Notes: generated by a model not told the origin, from the letters alone. A DNA stretch of 64,000 bases from Pseudomonas fildesensis (GCF_001050345.1 NZ_LFMW01000004.1:402616-466615), one strand, 5' to 3'; numbered from the stretch's first letter, positions 1-11,193 are shown. Program-made: numbers and translations.

Positions 1-1
1 T

Positions 2-349
2 TCCGCGTCGCGCACCACGTGGTTGAGCCGCGGCAGCGAGCTGTTTGCCGACCCGTCCGAGCATCGCGTGCGTGGCATCGATGGATGGTTCGGTGCCGTG
101 GGTGCGCGACCGCCGCGCTGGAAGCAGGCGGTGGCGATCTGGCTGGCGTTTTTCCCGGTGTCGCTGCTGTTCAATTTCGTCCTGAACCCGCTGCTCAGCG
201 AGCTGGAGCTGTTCCCGCGCGTGCTGGTCAGCACAATGGCGCTCACGCCGCTGATGGTTTACTGGTTTATCCCGCTGTCGACGCACCTGCTGGCCAACTG
301 GCTGCATCCCACGCCACCACCGCGCAAGGTCGCCGAAGCCGCCGCGTGA
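2..349 (+). CDS. Antibiotic biosynthesis monooxygenase-like membrane protein (5' truncated)
   Basis: This is the 3' end of a gene whose start lies before the window. The frame is open from base 2 and ends at a TGA. The visible part is a short soluble stretch with W-L-S-R-G-S-E-L-F, then two hydrophobic segments (about residues 45-68 and 78-102 of the visible part), then a short Ala-rich tail. A soluble ABM-fold domain followed by two membrane helices is a known arrangement in Pseudomonas proteins annotated as antibiotic biosynthesis monooxygenase. The ABM core itself is not in the window, so this name rests on recalled family resemblance. No substrate can be given. Confidence 0.55.
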   Translation, partial: SASRTTWLSRGSELFADPSEHRVRGIDGWFGAVGARPPRWKQAVAIWLAFFPVSLLFNFVLNPLLSELELFPRVLVSTMALTPLMVYWFIPLSTHLLANWLHPTPPPRKVAEAAA

Positions 350-406
350 GTACAGGGACGGTCGGTCGCTGGTATAGTTTCAGTCTGCCAGCGATTCGAG
401 CCCCCC

Positions 407-1117
407 ATGAATTCCACTCCTGCCCCGATCCTGATCACCGGTGCCGGCCAGCGCGTCGGCCTGCATTGCGCCCAGCGCCTGCTGGACGAGGGGCAGCCGG
501 TAATTTTCAGCTACCGCAGCGAACGCCCTGGCGTGCAAGCGTTGCGCGAGCGCGGTGCAATCGGTGTATTTGCCGACTTCTCCAGCGAGGCCGGGATTCT
601 GGCGTTTATCGCTGAGCTGAACACACACACCCAACGCTTGCGTGCGATCATCCACAACGCCTCGGCCTGGGTTGCAGAAACCCCAGGCGACGAAAGCCAA
701 GCGTTTACCGACATGTTCAGCGTGCACATGCTTGCGCCGTACCTGATCAACCTGCATTGTTCACCCTTGCTGCAACGCTCAACACCTGCCGATATCGTGC
801 ATATCAGCGATGACGTCGTGCGCAAGGGCAGCCGCCAGCACATCGCCTACTGCGCCACCAAGGCCGGGCTCGACAGCCTCACGCTGTCGTTTGCCGCGCA
901 GTTTGCGCCGCTGATCAAGGTCAACGGCATCGCCCCGGCGATGGTGATGTTCAACGACGGCGACGACGCGGCCTACCGCACCAAAGTCCTGGCCAAGTCG
1001 GCACTGGGCATCGAACCCGGGCCCGAGGTGATTTACCAGAGCCTGCGTTACCTGCTGGACAACCCCTATGTCACCGGTACCACCCTGACCGTCAACGGCG
1101 GGCGGCATATCAAGTAA
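407..1117 (+). CDS. folM: Dihydromonapterin reductase FolM
   Basis: A 236-residue short-chain dehydrogenase. It has an N-terminal NADPH-binding T-G-A-G-Q-R-V-G (residues 11-18), a catalytic Ser at 134 and Y148-x3-K152. The arginine in the glycine motif is typical of the pteridine reductase/FolM branch. FolM reduces dihydromonapterin to tetrahydromonapterin in the cytoplasm and has weak dihydrofolate reductase activity. The next two genes, folE and folX, supply the preceding steps, which supports FolM over a generic SDR. In Pseudomonas, tetrahydromonapterin is the cofactor of phenylalanine hydroxylase. The ATG at 407 is the first good start; a TATAGT hexamer at 373-378 could be its -10. Confidence 0.88.
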   Translation: MNSTPAPILITGAGQRVGLHCAQRLLDEGQPVIFSYRSERPGVQALRERGAIGVFADFSSEAGILAFIAELNTHTQRLRAIIHNASAWVAETPGDESQAFTDMFSVHMLAPYLINLHCSPLLQRSTPADIVHISDDVVRKGSRQHIAYCATKAGLDSLTLSFAAQFAPLIKVNGIAPAMVMFNDGDDAAYRTKVLAKSALGIEPGPEVIYQSLRYLLDNPYVTGTTLTVNGGRHIK

Positions 1118-1137
1118 GCCGTTTGTGAGGATGTTGT

Positions 1138-1698
1138 ATGACCTTATCCCTGCCCCACCACTACCGCGAGATCCTCAAGGGCCTGGGCGAAAACCCAGAG
1201 CGCGAAGGCTTGCTCGACACCCCCAAGCGCGCCGCCAAAGCCATGCAGTACCTGTGTCATGGCTATGAGCAGAACCTGGAAACCATCGTCAACGGTGCGC
1301 TGTTCGCTTCCGACAACGACGAGATGGTGATCCTCAAGGACATCGAGCTGTATTCGCTGTGCGAACACCACCTGCTGCCCTTTATCGGCAAGGCCCACGT
1401 GGCCTATATTCCGACCGGCAAGGTGCTCGGCCTGTCGAAGCTGGCGCGCATTGTCGACATGTTCGCGCGGCGCCTGCAAATCCAGGAAAACCTCACGCGG
1501 CAAATCGCCGACGCCATCCAGGACGTGACCCAGGCCGCCGGTGTGGCCGTGGTAATCGAAGCCAAGCACATGTGCATGATGATGCGCGGCGTGGAAAAAC
1601 AAAATTCAACCATGAACACCTCGGTGATGCTCGGCGCCTTCCGCGAGTCGAACACCACGCGCATGGAGTTCCTGCAACTGATTGGACGGAGCAAGTAG
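1138..1698 (+). CDS. folE: GTP cyclohydrolase I
   Basis: A 186-residue type I GTP cyclohydrolase, which converts GTP to 7,8-dihydroneopterin triphosphate and formate. The zinc site is visible as C75, H77/H78 in C-E-H-H-L-L-P and C146 in H-M-C-M-M-M-R. It has the short form length, without the longer N-terminal region of the E. coli enzyme. GAGGA lies upstream of the ATG. It starts 20 bases after folM and ends 2 bases before folX, so the three are probably one transcript. Its setting suggests the copy committed to monapterin rather than the only source of folate. Confidence 0.93.
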   Translation: MTLSLPHHYREILKGLGENPEREGLLDTPKRAAKAMQYLCHGYEQNLETIVNGALFASDNDEMVILKDIELYSLCEHHLLPFIGKAHVAYIPTGKVLGLSKLARIVDMFARRLQIQENLTRQIADAIQDVTQAAGVAVVIEAKHMCMMMRGVEKQNSTMNTSVMLGAFRESNTTRMEFLQLIGRSK

Positions 1699-1700
1699 CA

Positions 1701-2072
1701 ATGCCACAACTTCAACCAGGCATGGCGCGCATCCGGGTCAAGGACCTGTGCCTGCGCACCTTTATCGGCATCAACGAGGATGAGATCCTCAACAAGCAGG
1801 ATGTGTTGATCAACCTGACCATCCTGTATGCCGCGCAGGAAGCCGTGCGCGATAACGATATCGACCACGCACTGAACTACCGCACCATCACCAAGGCGAT
1901 CATCGCCCATGTGGAAGGCAACCGCTTCGCCCTGCTGGAGCGCCTGACCCAGGAACTGCTGGACTTGGTGATGAGCAACGAATCGGTGCTGTACGCCGAA
2001 GTCGAAGTCGACAAGCCCCATGCGCTGCGCTTTGCCGAGTCGGTTTCGATTACTTTAGCCGCTAGCCGCTAG
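1701..2072 (+). CDS. folX: Dihydroneopterin triphosphate 2'-epimerase FolX
   Basis: A 123-residue protein of the FolB/FolX (T-fold) family. FolX epimerises dihydroneopterin triphosphate to dihydromonapterin triphosphate. The conserved core includes [11 protein letters not shown] near the N-terminus and [10 protein letters not shown] in the middle. I chose the ATG at 1701, 2 bases after the folE stop; an in-frame reading from inside folE would add a non-conserved Arg/Gly/His-rich extension. Placement between folE and folM function favours FolX over FolB, although sequence alone separates the two less cleanly. Confidence 0.87.
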   Translation: MPQLQPGMARIRVKDLCLRTFIGINEDEILNKQDVLINLTILYAAQEAVRDNDIDHALNYRTITKAIIAHVEGNRFALLERLTQELLDLVMSNESVLYAEVEVDKPHALRFAESVSITLAASR

Positions 2073-2131
2073 CTTCAAGCTAGAACCCACACGTATTCCA
2101 ACTTGCAGCTTGAAGCCAACCCGCTTGAAGC
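2069..2131. repeat. Short GCTTGAAGC repeat cluster
   Basis: Three copies of GCTTGAAGC or its complement lie in 60 bases (2071-2080 inverted; 2108-2116 and 2123-2131 direct). The first sits inside a 15-base perfect palindrome centred on 2076. A fourth small inverted repeat, GTCTC-GAA-GAGAC at 2133-2145, lies just before the next start codon. The cluster fills the gap between folX and the DUF1244 gene. Confidence 0.6.
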
Positions 2132-2149
2132 TGTCTCGAAGAGACCACC

Positions 2150-2446
2150 ATGACCGACCAACAACGCCTAGAACTCGAAGCCGCCGCCTTTCGCCGGCTG
2201 GTGGCGCACCTGGACAGCCGCAAGGATGTGCAGAACATCGACCTGATGAACCTCTCCGGCTTCTGCCGCAACTGCCTGTCCAAGTGGTACAAGGCCGAGG
2301 CCGACGAGCGCCAGATCGAACTGAGCCTCGATGACGCCCGTGAAGTGGTGTACGGCATGCCGTACGCCGAGTGGAAAGCCCAATACCAGAAAGAAGCCAG
2401 CGCCGACCAACAGGCAGCGTTCGCCAAAGGAAAAACCCATGATTGA
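2150..2446 (+). CDS. DUF1244 family protein
   Basis: A 98-residue acidic cytoplasmic protein that I recognise as DUF1244. The middle has the conserved N-L-S-G-F-C-R-N-C-L-S-K-W-Y (two cysteines three residues apart) and later Y-G-M-P-Y-A-E-W-K. Function is unknown; structures of family members show a small helical fold. Its last eight bases overlap the start of the HopJ-like gene, so the pair is probably co-translated. The ATG at 2150 follows a small hairpin that contains the only purine-rich stretch available as a ribosome site. Confidence 0.85.
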   Translation: MTDQQRLELEAAAFRRLVAHLDSRKDVQNIDLMNLSGFCRNCLSKWYKAEADERQIELSLDDAREVVYGMPYAEWKAQYQKEASADQQAAFAKGKTHD

Positions 2447-2777
2447 CCTGAACACCCTGCGCGCCAGCCTCAACAGTGGCGAACACGTCTTTGCCGACAC
2501 CCTGGCCTTTGTCGCCGCCGGTTACGACTACCAGCCGCAAGCTTTCACCAATGGCGCTGTGGAAAACGCTGCCGGACAGAACGAAGGTTCGTGCAAGACG
2601 CTGGGCTTGGCGCTGCTGGAAGGTTTGAGTGATCAGCAAGCGCTGTTGGCGTTTGGTGAGCATTACCGTTCGGTGCTGGCCACGCCCGAGGGCAGTGACC
2701 ATGGGAATATCCGTGCGTTGATCGCGCATGGCCTGGCGGGCGTCAAGTTCACCGCACAGCCGCTGACCCGTCGCTGA
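2439..2777 (+). CDS. HopJ-family small protein
   Basis: A 112-residue protein matching the HopJ type III effector family, with the typical Y-D-Y-Q-P-Q-A-F-T-N-G and N-E-G-S-C-K-T-L motifs. The family was named from a P. syringae secretion candidate, but members are widespread in non-pathogens. Here no type III secretion gene, chaperone or Hrp box is nearby, so a housekeeping role is more likely. The start at 2439 overlaps the DUF1244 stop in ATGATTGA, the usual mark of translational coupling. An in-frame reading from 2331 would lie mostly inside DUF1244 and is not supported. Confidence 0.82.
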   Translation: MIDLNTLRASLNSGEHVFADTLAFVAAGYDYQPQAFTNGAVENAAGQNEGSCKTLGLALLEGLSDQQALLAFGEHYRSVLATPEGSDHGNIRALIAHGLAGVKFTAQPLTRR

Positions 2778-2781
2778 ATGA

Positions 2782-2911
2782 TCGTTCCCACGCTCTGCGT
2801 GGGAATGCATCCCGTGACGCTCCGCGTCACCATTGCGCAAGACCCAAGCCTTGCGCCGTCACTAGGACGCGGAGCGTCTGGGGCGGCATTCCCACGCAGA
2901 GCGTGGGAACG
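2782..2911. repeat. REP-like inverted repeat (CGTTCCCACGCTCTGCG type)
   Basis: Two arms face each other, CGTTCCCACGCTCTGCGTGGGAA near 2783 and its complement near 2889-2910. Between them lies a second inverted pair based on GACGCTCCGCGTC and GACGCGGAGCGTC. Each outer arm is itself a hairpin. A second element of the same family lies at 51950-52062. Confidence 0.85.
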
Positions 2912-2923
2912 ATCGGTTCGGGC

Positions 2924-2952
2924 AAAAAAAACCGGCTTTCGCCGGTTTTTTT
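2924..2952. terminator. Bidirectional intrinsic terminator
   Basis: The stem is AAACCGGC-TTTC-GCCGGTTT, with A-runs on the left and T-runs on the right, so it can end transcription from either side. It lies between the HopJ-like gene and the convergent trxB. Confidence 0.9.
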
Positions 2953-2965
2953 CATTTCAACGGGT

Positions 2966-3931
<966 letters not shown>

Positions 3932-4222
3932 TCACTCCTATCGACCGCCCGGACAACAAGGCGGCTGGAATAAAAAAGGGACCACGAAGCACTTGGGGAA
4001 GGCTTGAACTCGCAGGCCCTGAAAAATAGTGGGTGCAGCGTATCGAGGGGGGCAAGATTAAGGAAATACGGAATAACAATCCAGCTCATAGGTGGTCTCT
4101 ATGCAGTCGACCCGACTAATCGACGCCTTTGTTACCGTTGATGTCGTCACACTGCCAGCGCTTTCGCCCTGAATGCAAAGCCGGTAAGGTCGGCGCGTTC
4201 GTCATCCTGCTCGGAGTTTCCC

Positions 4223-4987
4223 ATGCCCGCCCCTGCTCTTTCCGGCCCGCAGTATTTGCGCGAAGGCCTCAAACTGGTGTTGAGCCCTGGCCTGCGTCTG
4301 TTTGTGCTGCTGCCACTGGCGATCAACCTGGTGCTGTTCGTCGGTTTGATCTATTTCGCCGGCCATCAGTTCAGCCTGTGGGTCGACACCTTGATGCCGA
4401 CGCTGCCAGGCTGGCTGAGCTTTTTAAATTACCTGCTATGGCCGCTGTTTGTGGTGCTGGTGGTACTGATGGTGTTTTTCACCTTCACCATGCTCGCCAA
4501 TATCATCGCCGCGCCGTTCAACGGCTTTCTCGCGGAGAAAGTTGAAGTGGTGGTGCGTGGCACCGATGACTTCCCGCCGTTCAGTTGGGCTGAGCTTGCA
4601 GCAATGGTCCCACGCACCCTGGCCCGGGAAATGCGCAAGCTGGGCTACTTCCTGCCACGGGCCATCGGCCTGTTTATCCTGTCGTTCATTCCGGTTGTCA
4701 ACCTGGTCGCTGCGCCACTGTGGTTGCTGTTCGGTGTGTGGATGATGGCGATCCAGTACATCGACTACCCGGCGGACAACCACAAGCTGGGCTGGAACGA
4801 AATGCTCGCCTGGCTGCGCCAGAAACGCTGGCAGAGCATGAGCTTCGGCGGCAGCGTCTACCTGGTGCTGCTGGTGCCGGTGGTCAACCTGCTGATGATG
4901 CCGGCGGCAGTGGCAGGGGCGACATTGTTCTGGGTGCGCGAGCAAGGCGCCGAGGCGATGGCCGTGCCCAAAGTGACCCAGTCATAA
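4223..4987 (+). CDS. cysZ: Sulfate transporter CysZ
   Basis: A 254-residue inner-membrane protein with about four to six hydrophobic segments (approximately 25-47, 68-96, 143-180 and 205-232). The conserved [11 protein letters not shown] motif follows the second segment. CysZ brings sulfate into the cell for cysteine synthesis. The nearby trxB fits the reductive side of sulfur assimilation. GGAG lies before the ATG at 4223. Confidence 0.88.
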   Translation: MPAPALSGPQYLREGLKLVLSPGLRLFVLLPLAINLVLFVGLIYFAGHQFSLWVDTLMPTLPGWLSFLNYLLWPLFVVLVVLMVFFTFTMLANIIAAPFNGFLAEKVEVVVRGTDDFPPFSWAELAAMVPRTLAREMRKLGYFLPRAIGLFILSFIPVVNLVAAPLWLLFGVWMMAIQYIDYPADNHKLGWNEMLAWLRQKRWQSMSFGGSVYLVLLVPVVNLLMMPAAVAGATLFWVREQGAEAMAVPKVTQS

Positions 4988-5020
4988 ATCCATCATCTCG
5001 ATGACACAATGACGACATGG

Positions 5021-5039
5021 CCCACAGCGACACTGTGGG
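5021..5039 (+). promoter_or_regulatory. Hairpin at the glycosyltransferase start
   Basis: CCCACAG-CGACA-CTGTGGG forms a seven-base-pair stem that ends two bases before the preferred start codon at 5042. No clear Shine-Dalgarno sequence is visible there. The hairpin may reduce initiation, or it may be coding if translation begins at the upstream ATG at 5009. Confidence 0.35.
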
Positions 5040-5041
5040 TC

Positions 5042-6244
5042 ATGACGACAGCCTCGCTCCACATCACCCTGATCACCGAAACCTACCCGCCAGAGATCAA
5101 CGGGGTGGCCAATACCCTTGGCCGCCTGTGCGACGGTTTGCGCGCGCGCGGCCATCAGGTTGAACTGGTACGCCCACGCCAAGGCATCGACCAGAGCCGG
5201 CCCAGTGACGACGAATTGCTGCTGTGCCGAGGTTGGCCGTTGCCCGGTTACCCGGGCCTGCAATGGGGTCAGTCGTCGATGCACAAATTGCTGCGACGCT
5301 GGACACGCCAGCGGCCCGACGTGCTGTACATCGCCACCGAGGGGCCACTGGGGTTGTCGGCACTGCGCGCGGCGCGGCGCCTGGGGATCAGCGTGGTCAG
5401 CGGCTTTCACACCAACTTCCAGCAATACTCCAACAGGTACGGTCTGAGCCTGTTAAGTCGCGTGGTCATGCACTACCTGCGCTGGTTTCATAACCGTTCG
5501 ACCTTGACCCTGGTGCCCAGCGCCAGCCAGCACCTGGAGCTGGAACGTCGGCATTTCGAACGCCTGGGGATGTTGTCGCGCGGGGTCGACAGCCAGCTGT
5601 TTCACCCAGTCAAGCGAGACAATGCCTTGCGTGAAAGCTGGGGCCTGGAAAACGACGATATTGCGGTACTGCATGTGGGGCGCCTGGCCCAGGAAAAGAA
5701 CCTCGGCCTGCTCAAGCGTTGCTTTGATGCCGTGCAGGATACTTACCCAAGGCGCCGATTGAAGCTGATCATCGTCGGCGATGGTCCGCAACGTTCGCTG
5801 CTGGAGCGCGAGTTGCCCGACGCAGTGTTCTGCGGTACCCAGCGCGGCGAAGAACTGGCTCGGCACTATGCCTCGGGGGATCTGTTCCTGTTCCCCAGCC
5901 TGACTGAAACCTTCGGCAATGTGGTACTGGAAGCCATGGCCTCCGGGCTCGGTGTGGTGGCGTACGACCAGGCTGCCGCCACCCAGCATATTCGCCATGG
6001 CTACAACGGCGTGCTGGCGATGCCCGGAGATGAGAACGCGTTTTGTGATGCGGCCATCTGGCTGCTGGAAGAACGCGAGACGTTACGCCGGGCGCGGCTC
6101 AATGCCCGCCAGCATGCGAGCCGCCAGGGCTGGGCGGCGATTATCGAGCAGTTCGAGAACCAGTTACGCGGAGTATGCGAGGACGAGCAGGTGCCGCCCG
6201 TCCTCTCGCCGCTTACACCAAAGTCGTCAACGCCTCACGACTGA
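5042..6244 (+). CDS. Glycosyltransferase family 4 (GT-B) protein
   Basis: A 400-residue GT-B enzyme. The N-terminal half opens with I-T-L-I-T-E-T-Y-P-P-E-I-N-G-V. The C-terminal half has V-G-R-L-A-Q-E-K-N and the nucleotide-sugar loop E-T-F-G-N-V-V-L-E-A-M-A-S-G. The closest characterised type known to me is the MgtA/PimB-like group of alpha-mannosyl- or glucosyltransferases acting on lipids; the acceptor cannot be told here. I prefer the ATG at 5042 because the family N-terminus begins there, though 5009 is possible. The 3' end overlaps the convergent oxidoreductase gene by 32 bases. Confidence 0.8.
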   Translation: MTTASLHITLITETYPPEINGVANTLGRLCDGLRARGHQVELVRPRQGIDQSRPSDDELLLCRGWPLPGYPGLQWGQSSMHKLLRRWTRQRPDVLYIATEGPLGLSALRAARRLGISVVSGFHTNFQQYSNRYGLSLLSRVVMHYLRWFHNRSTLTLVPSASQHLELERRHFERLGMLSRGVDSQLFHPVKRDNALRESWGLENDDIAVLHVGRLAQEKNLGLLKRCFDAVQDTYPRRRLKLIIVGDGPQRSLLERELPDAVFCGTQRGEELARHYASGDLFLFPSLTETFGNVVLEAMASGLGVVAYDQAAATQHIRHGYNGVLAMPGDENAFCDAAIWLLEERETLRRARLNARQHASRQGWAAIIEQFENQLRGVCEDEQVPPVLSPLTPKSSTPHD

Positions 6245-7316
6245 ATGGCAGGATGTCACCCTCACGACCTTCGCGTACCTTCACGGCCCAATCCGGGTCA
6301 ACCAGCAGGGCACGGCCGACAGCGACCAGGTCGAACTCGTCGTTGTTCAAGCGTTCCAGCAGTTTCTCCAGGCTGGCCGGTTGCGCGACCTTGTCGGTGT
6401 TGACCATGAACTGCAGAAACTCGCCATCCAGGCCGACACTGCCGACAGTGATGGTCGGCTTGCCGGTGAGTTGACGCGTCCAGCCAGCGAGGTTGAGGTT
6501 GGAGCCTTCAAATTCTGGCTCCCAGAAGCGACGGGTAGAACAGTGGAAAATATCCACGCCGGCGTCAGACAGCGGCTTGAGGAATTCACCCAGCGCCTCG
6601 GGGGTTTGCACCAGACGCGCGGTGTAGTCCTGCTGCTTCCACTGGGAGAAGCGGAGAATGATCGGGAAGTCCGGCCCCACGGCAGCGCGGGTGGCCTGGA
6701 TCAGCTCGATGGCAAAGCGCGAACGGTTGGCCAGGCTGCCGCCGTATTCGTCGGTGCGCTGGTTGCTGCCTTCCCAGAAGAACTGGTCCACCAGGTAGCC
6801 GTGGGCGCCGTGGATCTCCACGCCGTCCATGCCGATGCCTTGGGCATCCTTGGCGGCTTGGGCGAAGGCGGCGATGACGTCCTTGATGTCCTGGGTGGTC
6901 ATGCCGTGGACGACCACGTTGCCATCCTTGAGTTTTTCCATCGGGCCGTAGGCCGGCACACTGGCGTCAGGCTCGGTGCCGATACGGCGCACACTGCCCA
7001 CGTGCCATAGCTGCGGGACGATCTTGCCGCCTTCGGCGTGCACCGCATCGACGACTTTCTTCCAGCCGGCCAAGGCCGCTTCGCCGTAGAAGTGCGGCAC
7101 GTTGGGGTAGCCGTTAGAGGCCTGGTGGCCGACCACAGTGCCTTCGGTGATGATGAGGCCCACACCGGCGGCTGCACGGCGGCGGTAGTATTCGATAACG
7201 TTGGAATTGGGTACGCCACCCGGGGAAAACGAACGAGTCATCGGCGCCATGACCACACGGGTGGACAGTTGCAGTGCACCGAGCTGGAACGGTTTGAACA
7301 AGGCTTGGACAGGCAT
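6213..7316 (-). CDS. Old Yellow Enzyme family NADH:flavin oxidoreductase (alkene reductase)
   Basis: A 367-residue FMN-dependent TIM barrel. Family motifs include A-P-M-T-R near the start, Q-L-W-H-V-G, and H-G-A-H-G-Y-L-V-D-Q-F-F with the downstream R-x-D-E-Y-G-G-S. Such enzymes reduce activated C=C bonds of enones or nitro compounds using NAD(P)H. The start at 7316 has GGAG upstream; the 23 extra in-frame residues before it are not conserved in type. Orthologues are commonly filed as alkene reductase or 12-oxophytodienoate reductase-like; the natural substrate is unknown. Confidence 0.85.
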   Translation of the reverse strand: MPVQALFKPFQLGALQLSTRVVMAPMTRSFSPGGVPNSNVIEYYRRRAAAGVGLIITEGTVVGHQASNGYPNVPHFYGEAALAGWKKVVDAVHAEGGKIVPQLWHVGSVRRIGTEPDASVPAYGPMEKLKDGNVVVHGMTTQDIKDVIAAFAQAAKDAQGIGMDGVEIHGAHGYLVDQFFWEGSNQRTDEYGGSLANRSRFAIELIQATRAAVGPDFPIILRFSQWKQQDYTARLVQTPEALGEFLKPLSDAGVDIFHCSTRRFWEPEFEGSNLNLAGWTRQLTGKPTITVGSVGLDGEFLQFMVNTDKVAQPASLEKLLERLNNDEFDLVAVGRALLVDPDWAVKVREGREGDILPFSREALTTLV

Positions 7317-7460
7317 GGGAGCACTCCACTGGAGAGGGAATTTATGATGTGGATAATATGGGGAGTGCGCGGTGCCGAGTAGCACTATTGATCTGGGTGA
7401 TTAAGGGGTAAAAGCCGGAGAACCCGGTTGTCGCTAGTAACCCGTGACGAGCGGGCTTGT

Positions 7461-7594
7461 TGTGGCGAGCGGGCTTGCCCCGCGTTGGGGCGCGAAGCGG
7501 CCCTAAAACCATTAGCCTCGGAGTGCCTGGAAAACCGCGGCGAGGTTATTGGGGCTGCTACGCAGCCCAACGCGGGGCAAGCCCGCTCGCCACA
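7461..7594. repeat. REP doublet
   Basis: Arms of about 29 bases, TGTGGCGAGCGGGCTTGCCC and its complement, sit at 7461-7489 and 7566-7594 around a spacer of about 76 bases. This is a typical Pseudomonas paired REP between two minus-strand genes. The rest of the 300-base gap (7317-7616) shows nothing else I can name. Confidence 0.9.
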
Positions 7595-7616
7595 AAAGCC
7601 CCTTTTTGCCGGAGTG

Positions 7617-8099
7617 TTAGCTCAAGGCTTTTTCGATGGCCTGAACGACCGTTGGGTCATCCGGTGCAGTGCGCGGCGAAAATCGTGCGAGCACCCGGCC
7701 GTCTTTACCCAGCAGGAATTTCTCGAAATTCCAGGTGATATCCCCCGGAAACTCGGCGCCCTCGCCCGCCAGCAAGCGGTACAGCTGATGACGATCAGGG
7801 CCATTGACCTCCAGTTTGCTGCCCAACGGAAAGGTCACTCCGTAGTTGAGGCTGCAGAACGCCTGGATTTCTTCCTCGGTGCCCGGTTCCTGCCCTGCAA
7901 ACTGGTTGCACGGCAGGCCGAGCACGGTAAAGCCCTGGCCCTTGTACTGCTGATAGAGGTTTTCCAACGCAGCGTATTGCGGGGTCAGGCCACATTTGGA
8001 CGCCACGTTGACCACCAGCACAACATGCCCCTTGTAGGGCGCCAATGGCAGCTCTTGTCCGTCCAAAGCTTTGAGTTTCAGGTCGTGGAAAGCACTCAT
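7617..8099 (-). CDS. Glutathione peroxidase (thioredoxin-type GPx)
   Basis: A 160-residue peroxidase. The catalytic tetrad is visible: C36 in N-V-A-S-K-C-G, Q70, W123 and N124 in W-N-F-E-K-F. C64 in G-L-P-C-N-Q-F is conserved in cysteine-type GPx proteins. It reduces hydroperoxides with glutathione or thioredoxin as donor. Start at 8099, with GGAG upstream; the 24-residue in-frame extension lacks family features. It matches the position of the GPx gene near cysZ and the flavin oxidoreductase in P. aeruginosa. Confidence 0.92.
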   Translation of the reverse strand: MSAFHDLKLKALDGQELPLAPYKGHVVLVVNVASKCGLTPQYAALENLYQQYKGQGFTVLGLPCNQFAGQEPGTEEEIQAFCSLNYGVTFPLGSKLEVNGPDRHQLYRLLAGEGAEFPGDITWNFEKFLLGKDGRVLARFSPRTAPDDPTVVQAIEKALS

Positions 8100-8200
8100 G
8101 ACGAACTCCAGATATCCCATGTTCTTCGCATTGCGGCACTTCGAGATTACAACCCGCAAGCCTGCAATCATAGACGCCGATTACAAAACTCGCCTGCGGA

Positions 8201-8665
8201 TTACTGAGCGGTCGGCCACGGCAAAATCGGAATCGCCGTCACGGCGTTCTGCGGGCTGCCTTCGATCAAACGGTCGCTGTACACCAGGTACACCAGGGTA
8301 TTGCGCTTCTTGTCGAGGAAGCGCACCACCTGCATGGTCTTGAACACCAGCGAGGTGCGCTCCTTGAATACTTCGTCGCCGTCCTTGAGTTCGCCCTTGA
8401 AGCGAATCGGGCCGACCTGACGGCAGGCAATCGATGCCTCGGCGCGGTCTTCAGCCAGGCCCAGACCACCCTTCACGCCGCCGGTCTTGGCGCGGGACAG
8501 GTAGCAAGTCACGCCGTCGACCTTGGGGTCATCAAACGCTTCGACCACAATCCGGTCGTTGGGGCCGACAAACTTGAACACTGTCGACACCTGGCCAATT
8601 TCTTCGGCCGAGGCCAGCAATGGCATGGCCAACAGCAGGCCGAGCAATCCCTTCATCAAACGCAT
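8201..8665 (-). CDS. creA: CreA family periplasmic protein
   Basis: A 154-residue protein with a signal peptide (residues 1-20, cleaved near A-S-A-E-E). The mature part carries the CreA signature around [13 protein letters not shown] and I-A-C-R-Q-V-G-P-I. Function is unknown; the family is conserved in proteobacteria and is exported. It is followed 101 bases later by the GPx gene and preceded 16 bases earlier by proB on the same strand, so read-through from proB is likely. Confidence 0.87.
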   Translation of the reverse strand: MRLMKGLLGLLLAMPLLASAEEIGQVSTVFKFVGPNDRIVVEAFDDPKVDGVTCYLSRAKTGGVKGGLGLAEDRAEASIACRQVGPIRFKGELKDGDEVFKERTSLVFKTMQVVRFLDKKRNTLVYLVYSDRLIEGSPQNAVTAIPILPWPTAQ

Positions 8666-8681
8666 CGTGTATTCCTTTCGT

Positions 8682-9800
8682 TCAAACCAGGATCAGGTTA
8701 TCGCGGTGCACCAGTTCCGGTTCCGCCATGTAACCCAATAGACCGACAATCGCATCAGACGACTGCCCAATGATTTTCTGTGCTTCCAGGGCACTGTAGT
8801 TGGCCAGGCCGCGGGCGATCTCACGACCGTCCGGTGCCACGCACACCACCATCTCGCCACGGCGGAAGCTGCCCTGCACCAACTTGACGCCCACCGGCAG
8901 CAGGCTCTTGTTGCCCTGGGACAACGCTGATACGGCGCCATCATCCAGCACCAAAGTGCCACGAGTTTGCAGATGACCGGCCAGCCACTGTTTGCGCGCC
9001 GCCAGCATGCCGCGTTCCGGCGACAGCAGTGTGCCGATGCGCTCGCCTGCCTTGAGGCGATCCAGCACACGCTCCAGGCGCCCGCCGACGATGATGGTGT
9101 GCGCACCGGAACGCGCGGCCAGGCGCGCTGCACGCAGCTTGGTCTGCATGCCGCCACGACCCAGGGCGCCGCCGACACTGCCGGCCACCGCGTCCAGCGC
9201 CGGGTCATCGGCACGGGCTTCGTAGATCAGTTGGGCATCGGGGTTGTTGCGTGGGTCGGCGTCGAACATGCCGTCGCGGTCGGTGAGGATCACCAGCAGG
9301 TCGGCTTCCACCAGGTTGGCCACCAGCGCGGCCAGGGTGTCGTTGTCGCCGAAACGGATTTCGTCGGTGACCACCGTGTCGTTCTCGTTGATCACAGGGA
9401 TCACCTTGAGCTCCACCAGGGCGCGCAGGGTGCTACGGGCGTTGAGGTAACGTTTGCGGTCGGACAGGTCGTCATGGGTCAGCAGGATTTGCGCCGTGTG
9501 GAGGCCGTGCTCGCCAAAGCTGGACTCCCAGGCTTGCACCAGGCCCATCTGACCGATGGCGGCAGCGGCTTGCAGTTCGTGCATCGCGCTGGGTCGCGCG
9601 GTCCAACCGAGGCGGCTCATCCCGGCGGCAACTGCCCCGGATGACACCAGCACCAATTCGACACCGGCCTCATGCAAGGCCACCATCTGCTCGACCCAGA
9701 CGCTCATGGCTGCGCGATCCAGCCCCTTGCCATCCGCCGTCAACAGCGCACTTCCGATCTTTACGACCCAGCGCTGCGCACCTGTCACTTTGCTCCGCAT
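8682..9800 (-). CDS. proB: Glutamate 5-kinase
   Basis: A 372-residue enzyme for the first step of proline synthesis, phosphorylating glutamate at the gamma position. The amino acid kinase domain (about 1-260) has [17 protein letters not shown] and N-E-N-D-T-V-V. The C-terminal part (about 275-365) is a PUA domain. I chose M-R-S-K-V-T-G at 9800, which matches the known Pseudomonas N-terminus; an ATG 48 bases upstream would add a non-conserved extension. proA is not nearby, as usual in Pseudomonas. Confidence 0.95.
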   Translation of the reverse strand: MRSKVTGAQRWVVKIGSALLTADGKGLDRAAMSVWVEQMVALHEAGVELVLVSSGAVAAGMSRLGWTARPSAMHELQAAAAIGQMGLVQAWESSFGEHGLHTAQILLTHDDLSDRKRYLNARSTLRALVELKVIPVINENDTVVTDEIRFGDNDTLAALVANLVEADLLVILTDRDGMFDADPRNNPDAQLIYEARADDPALDAVAGSVGGALGRGGMQTKLRAARLAARSGAHTIIVGGRLERVLDRLKAGERIGTLLSPERGMLAARKQWLAGHLQTRGTLVLDDGAVSALSQGNKSLLPVGVKLVQGSFRRGEMVVCVAPDGREIARGLANYSALEAQKIIGQSSDAIVGLLGYMAEPELVHRDNLILV

Positions 9801-9897
9801 CATCATCAACCTTAGATTGAGGGCTGCACGCGACCCAGCGCCGCCCATAACGTTATTCGTGGCTACATTCGTGACTGCTGGTATACCCGGATACCAA

Positions 9898-9921
9898 AAC
9901 GCCGCTCCTGGGAGCGGCGTT
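9898..9921 (-). terminator. Terminator after cgtA
   Basis: AACGCCGCTCC-TG-GGAGCGGCGTT forms an 11-base-pair stem. On the minus strand it is followed by TTTT, between the cgtA stop and proB. Confidence 0.75.
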
Positions 9922-9939
9922 CAAGTTTATCGCAACGGA

Positions 9940-11193
<1,254 letters not shown>

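Noticed and set aside
2439..2777. Type III secretion effector
   Set aside because: The HopJ family match is real, but there is no secretion system, chaperone or Hrp promoter nearby.
7461..7594. CRISPR-like repeat
   Set aside because: There are only two inverted arms and no regular direct repeats with spacers; it is a REP doublet. No CRISPR array was seen elsewhere.
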